A stretch of 64,000 nucleotides of DNA from Apteryx mantelli (Eukaryota; Chordata; Aves; Apterygiformes; Apterygidae): NCBI RefSeq assembly GCF_036417845.1, contig NC_089985.1, positions 29,284,583 through 29,348,582 on the forward strand, read 5' to 3'. The notes beneath the pieces were generated by a model. That model made no database searches. It saw only the letters and a list, made by a program, of their open reading frames with translations, and was not told the DNA's origin. Both the position numbers and the translations under genes were made by a program. Positions 62,101 through 64,000 of the stretch are shown in pieces (within the stretch, counting starts at the first letter, position 1; the number at the start of each line of letters is the position of its first letter).

Positions 62101-64000
62101 AGAAATCTGTAGAAACTGTGGAAAGGGAAATAGCAGATGCTGAATGTGTCTACTAAAGTGCACAAGCCATTGTTAAGATTACTGTATGAAATATGTAGGG
62201 CAGCAGAGTATTATCTGTGTGGCAAGAGTGATCGTTCAGAAAAAGAATACTTCTATAAACAAAGAACTTGTTGTGAAATGGGATTTATTCAGCTTTTTTT
62301 GTAGGCACGAGCCCATGATTGCACAAAAGGTTGGTGTTGGTAAATACAGGAAGAAACAAACAAAGTAATGAAATATAATAGTTTTGCATCTCTGGCAAAA
62401 AACAAAAGAGGAGGAGGAAATTGTAACATAAAGGGAGCTGGATGAATAGCTACTCAGGGGTTGGATGTGTTGTAGGATCCTAGCAAACTTAATTCAGTTG
62501 GCTCCGGTTATCATAGAGAGGTTCCTGGGATTGCAAGGGAGTATAGTGGCAACTATAGATGTTCAGCTTTCTAAGACTGATGATGGTCTGTCTCTGCTGT
62601 GGCAGCTACAGCTAAAAAGGCAAGCCTAAATTGGCCACAAGTTTATACAATATTGAGAAAGAACAGAGAAGTATGAAAACACTTTAATAATTTGCCTAGA
62701 GGTCGAATCCAATTTGAAACATAAAGTCAGGCAGGCTTTCTCTTCCACCAGATACATGGGAAATTTCTACTGTATGCATGTACATGCAAGGATGTGCATA
62801 TTTTGTAATATAGCACCAGAATTTATTACCACTGAAGGCAGTATATTCCTGTGTCGTAAACAGAACAAACATAATTTCATTGCAGACTAGAATTGTTAGG
62901 GTTTTATATAATCAAACTATATTTAGGTTTCTTATGTATGCAGGAATTGGACAAATGATTGGAGTCAGAGCCCGCCTCATCCCCCAAATTTTTTGAAGTC
63001 ACCAATATTGTTTCACCTTGTACATACTATATTGAGTTAGTGAGATCACAGCATTACCTTGATATCAATATGACTGGCAATAATGAGGATTTGGAAGCAA
63101 TTTTGGAAAGGAAGAGTTTATTTTCCATAGAGTATTCAGATTATGCAGTTCATTCCAGTAGCTGTGAGGAGAAGGCAAGATGACAGTGAAGGCTAGGATT
63201 TCCTTTACTGTGGGAAAGGGAGGAATGAATGTTGAGTATTGATATTTGCAGTTGCTTTAGCATTAACTCTTTGAGTTATAAGACAGCTATTTTAAGTTTC
63301 TCTTCCTATAGGTTAAAAAAATTATTGTTGAAGTCCAGCTGATATGAGTTTGTTCCAATATTAAGGAAATGGATGATTAGAAATCCAAACAATATTTATT
63401 TCTGATGTTGCACCTTCTTCCTGGTTCCCATTGCCAGGTTTTCAATTTTACAGTAATATTTTCTGTGTAAATTCTCCCGCATTGCTATGTAAAAAATAAA
63501 AGAATCAGTGCTAAGCACCGAGGAAAAGACTGAATAATATTGACTGTGTATGGTACATTGTCAGACACCCTGACTGAAGGATAGAAGAAAATGCGTTTTG
63601 CTGATTTCTTAGAATAATCTTTAACAGATTATAATTTCTAAACTGATAGTATGCTTTCACTCTATGGTGTTTCCTATCTCATTATTAAAAAAAAAATTGT
63701 TTATTAGCTGATTGGTTTATCAATGACTAATGATAAATTAACATTTTTTGCATTTATTATAGCTTCAGAAGACGTGTGTGCAAGGATACTTTGTTGAAGT
63801 GGGCTAACTACTGTACTTCCACAGCAAGAAATTCAATTTCACATTTCACATTAGGAATTTAAGTAGCCCCGTCAAGTTAAGCATTACCAAAAGTGTTTTT
63901 GCTGTCCTGGGACATCGCCTGTGCTTAAGCCAAAGCTGGGCTTGTTTATCCTGCGTACAAAGGCCAAATTGGCTATCATAATGAGCCACTAAAATGCATA

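Larger units (their letters stand above)
53332..64000 (+). other. PIGK intron 9 (partial)
   Basis: At least 10.7 kb of intron. I looked for the conserved C-terminal part of PIGK (a lumenal stalk and one membrane span) and did not find it. The block is AT-rich except for the CpG island at 58,915-59,185. It contains a (TA)n microsatellite, a T16 run (61,263-61,278) and an A14 run (61,799-61,812). Confidence 0.7.

Noticed and set aside
63763..63861. Possible terminal exon after 'tttattatag' near the window end
   Set aside because: In the PIGK frame it gives about 32 residues before TAA, with no membrane span and no resemblance to the known C-terminus.
1..64000. CRISPR arrays, insertion sequences, operons, tRNA or rRNA genes, endogenous retroviruses
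   Set aside because: None was seen. The gene structure and repeats are those of a vertebrate nuclear genome, and no tRNA- or rRNA-like or long-terminal-repeat structure was recognised by eye.

Overview
This 64 kb window is vertebrate nuclear DNA, and most likely avian. It holds two divergently transcribed, intron-rich protein genes with CpG-island promoters, long AT-rich introns and a sparse repeat load. The repeats I can recognise are almost all CR1-type LINE fragments, with no Alu, B1 or L1. CR1 dominance points to a sauropsid, and the low repeat density favours a bird. No bacterial, phage, CRISPR or viral feature is present.

Left part, minus strand (1 to about 19,370): the 5' part of AK5 (adenylate kinase 5). 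Five coding exons can be placed to the base at 18882-18941, 17034-17220, 15730-15897, 9653-9822 and 9411-9524. They join in frame into 233 codons covering the N-terminal docking-like segment and the first part of kinase domain 1. The remaining exons lie left of the window. The first exon sits in a CpG island at about 18,420-19,370.

Middle (about 19,370-35,700): the intergenic spacer between the two divergent promoters. It holds a bird-type CR1 remnant (19,440-19,975), a short possible CR1 tail (about 20,545-20,592), a small isolated CpG-rich patch (about 21,640-22,000), a long ancient CR1 body (about 23,060-24,720) and a reptile-type repeat tail (about 24,735-24,795). An AT-rich stretch with no recognised gene follows, then a pyrimidine-rich tract (35,084-35,164).

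Right part, plus strand (35,700 to the window end): PIGK, the catalytic cysteine-protease-like subunit of the GPI transamidase. Nine coding exons are placed between 35,863 and 53,331 and join in frame for 323 codons plus two bases, including the catalytic His and Cys. The exons for the C-terminal lumenal tail and membrane anchor were not found and probably lie beyond 64,000. Intron 9 is longer than 10.6 kb. It contains an unexplained isolated CpG island (about 58,915-59,185), with a 127-codon antisense ORF close by.

The order AK5 (leftward) then PIGK (rightward) matches the neighbouring, divergent arrangement known at human 1p31. The two genes act in unrelated processes: nucleotide phosphotransfer in the cytosol, and attachment of GPI anchors to proteins in the endoplasmic reticulum. 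I did not find a convincing new biological system. The best leads are the intronic CpG island with its antisense ORF, the intergenic CpG patch and the long relic CR1.
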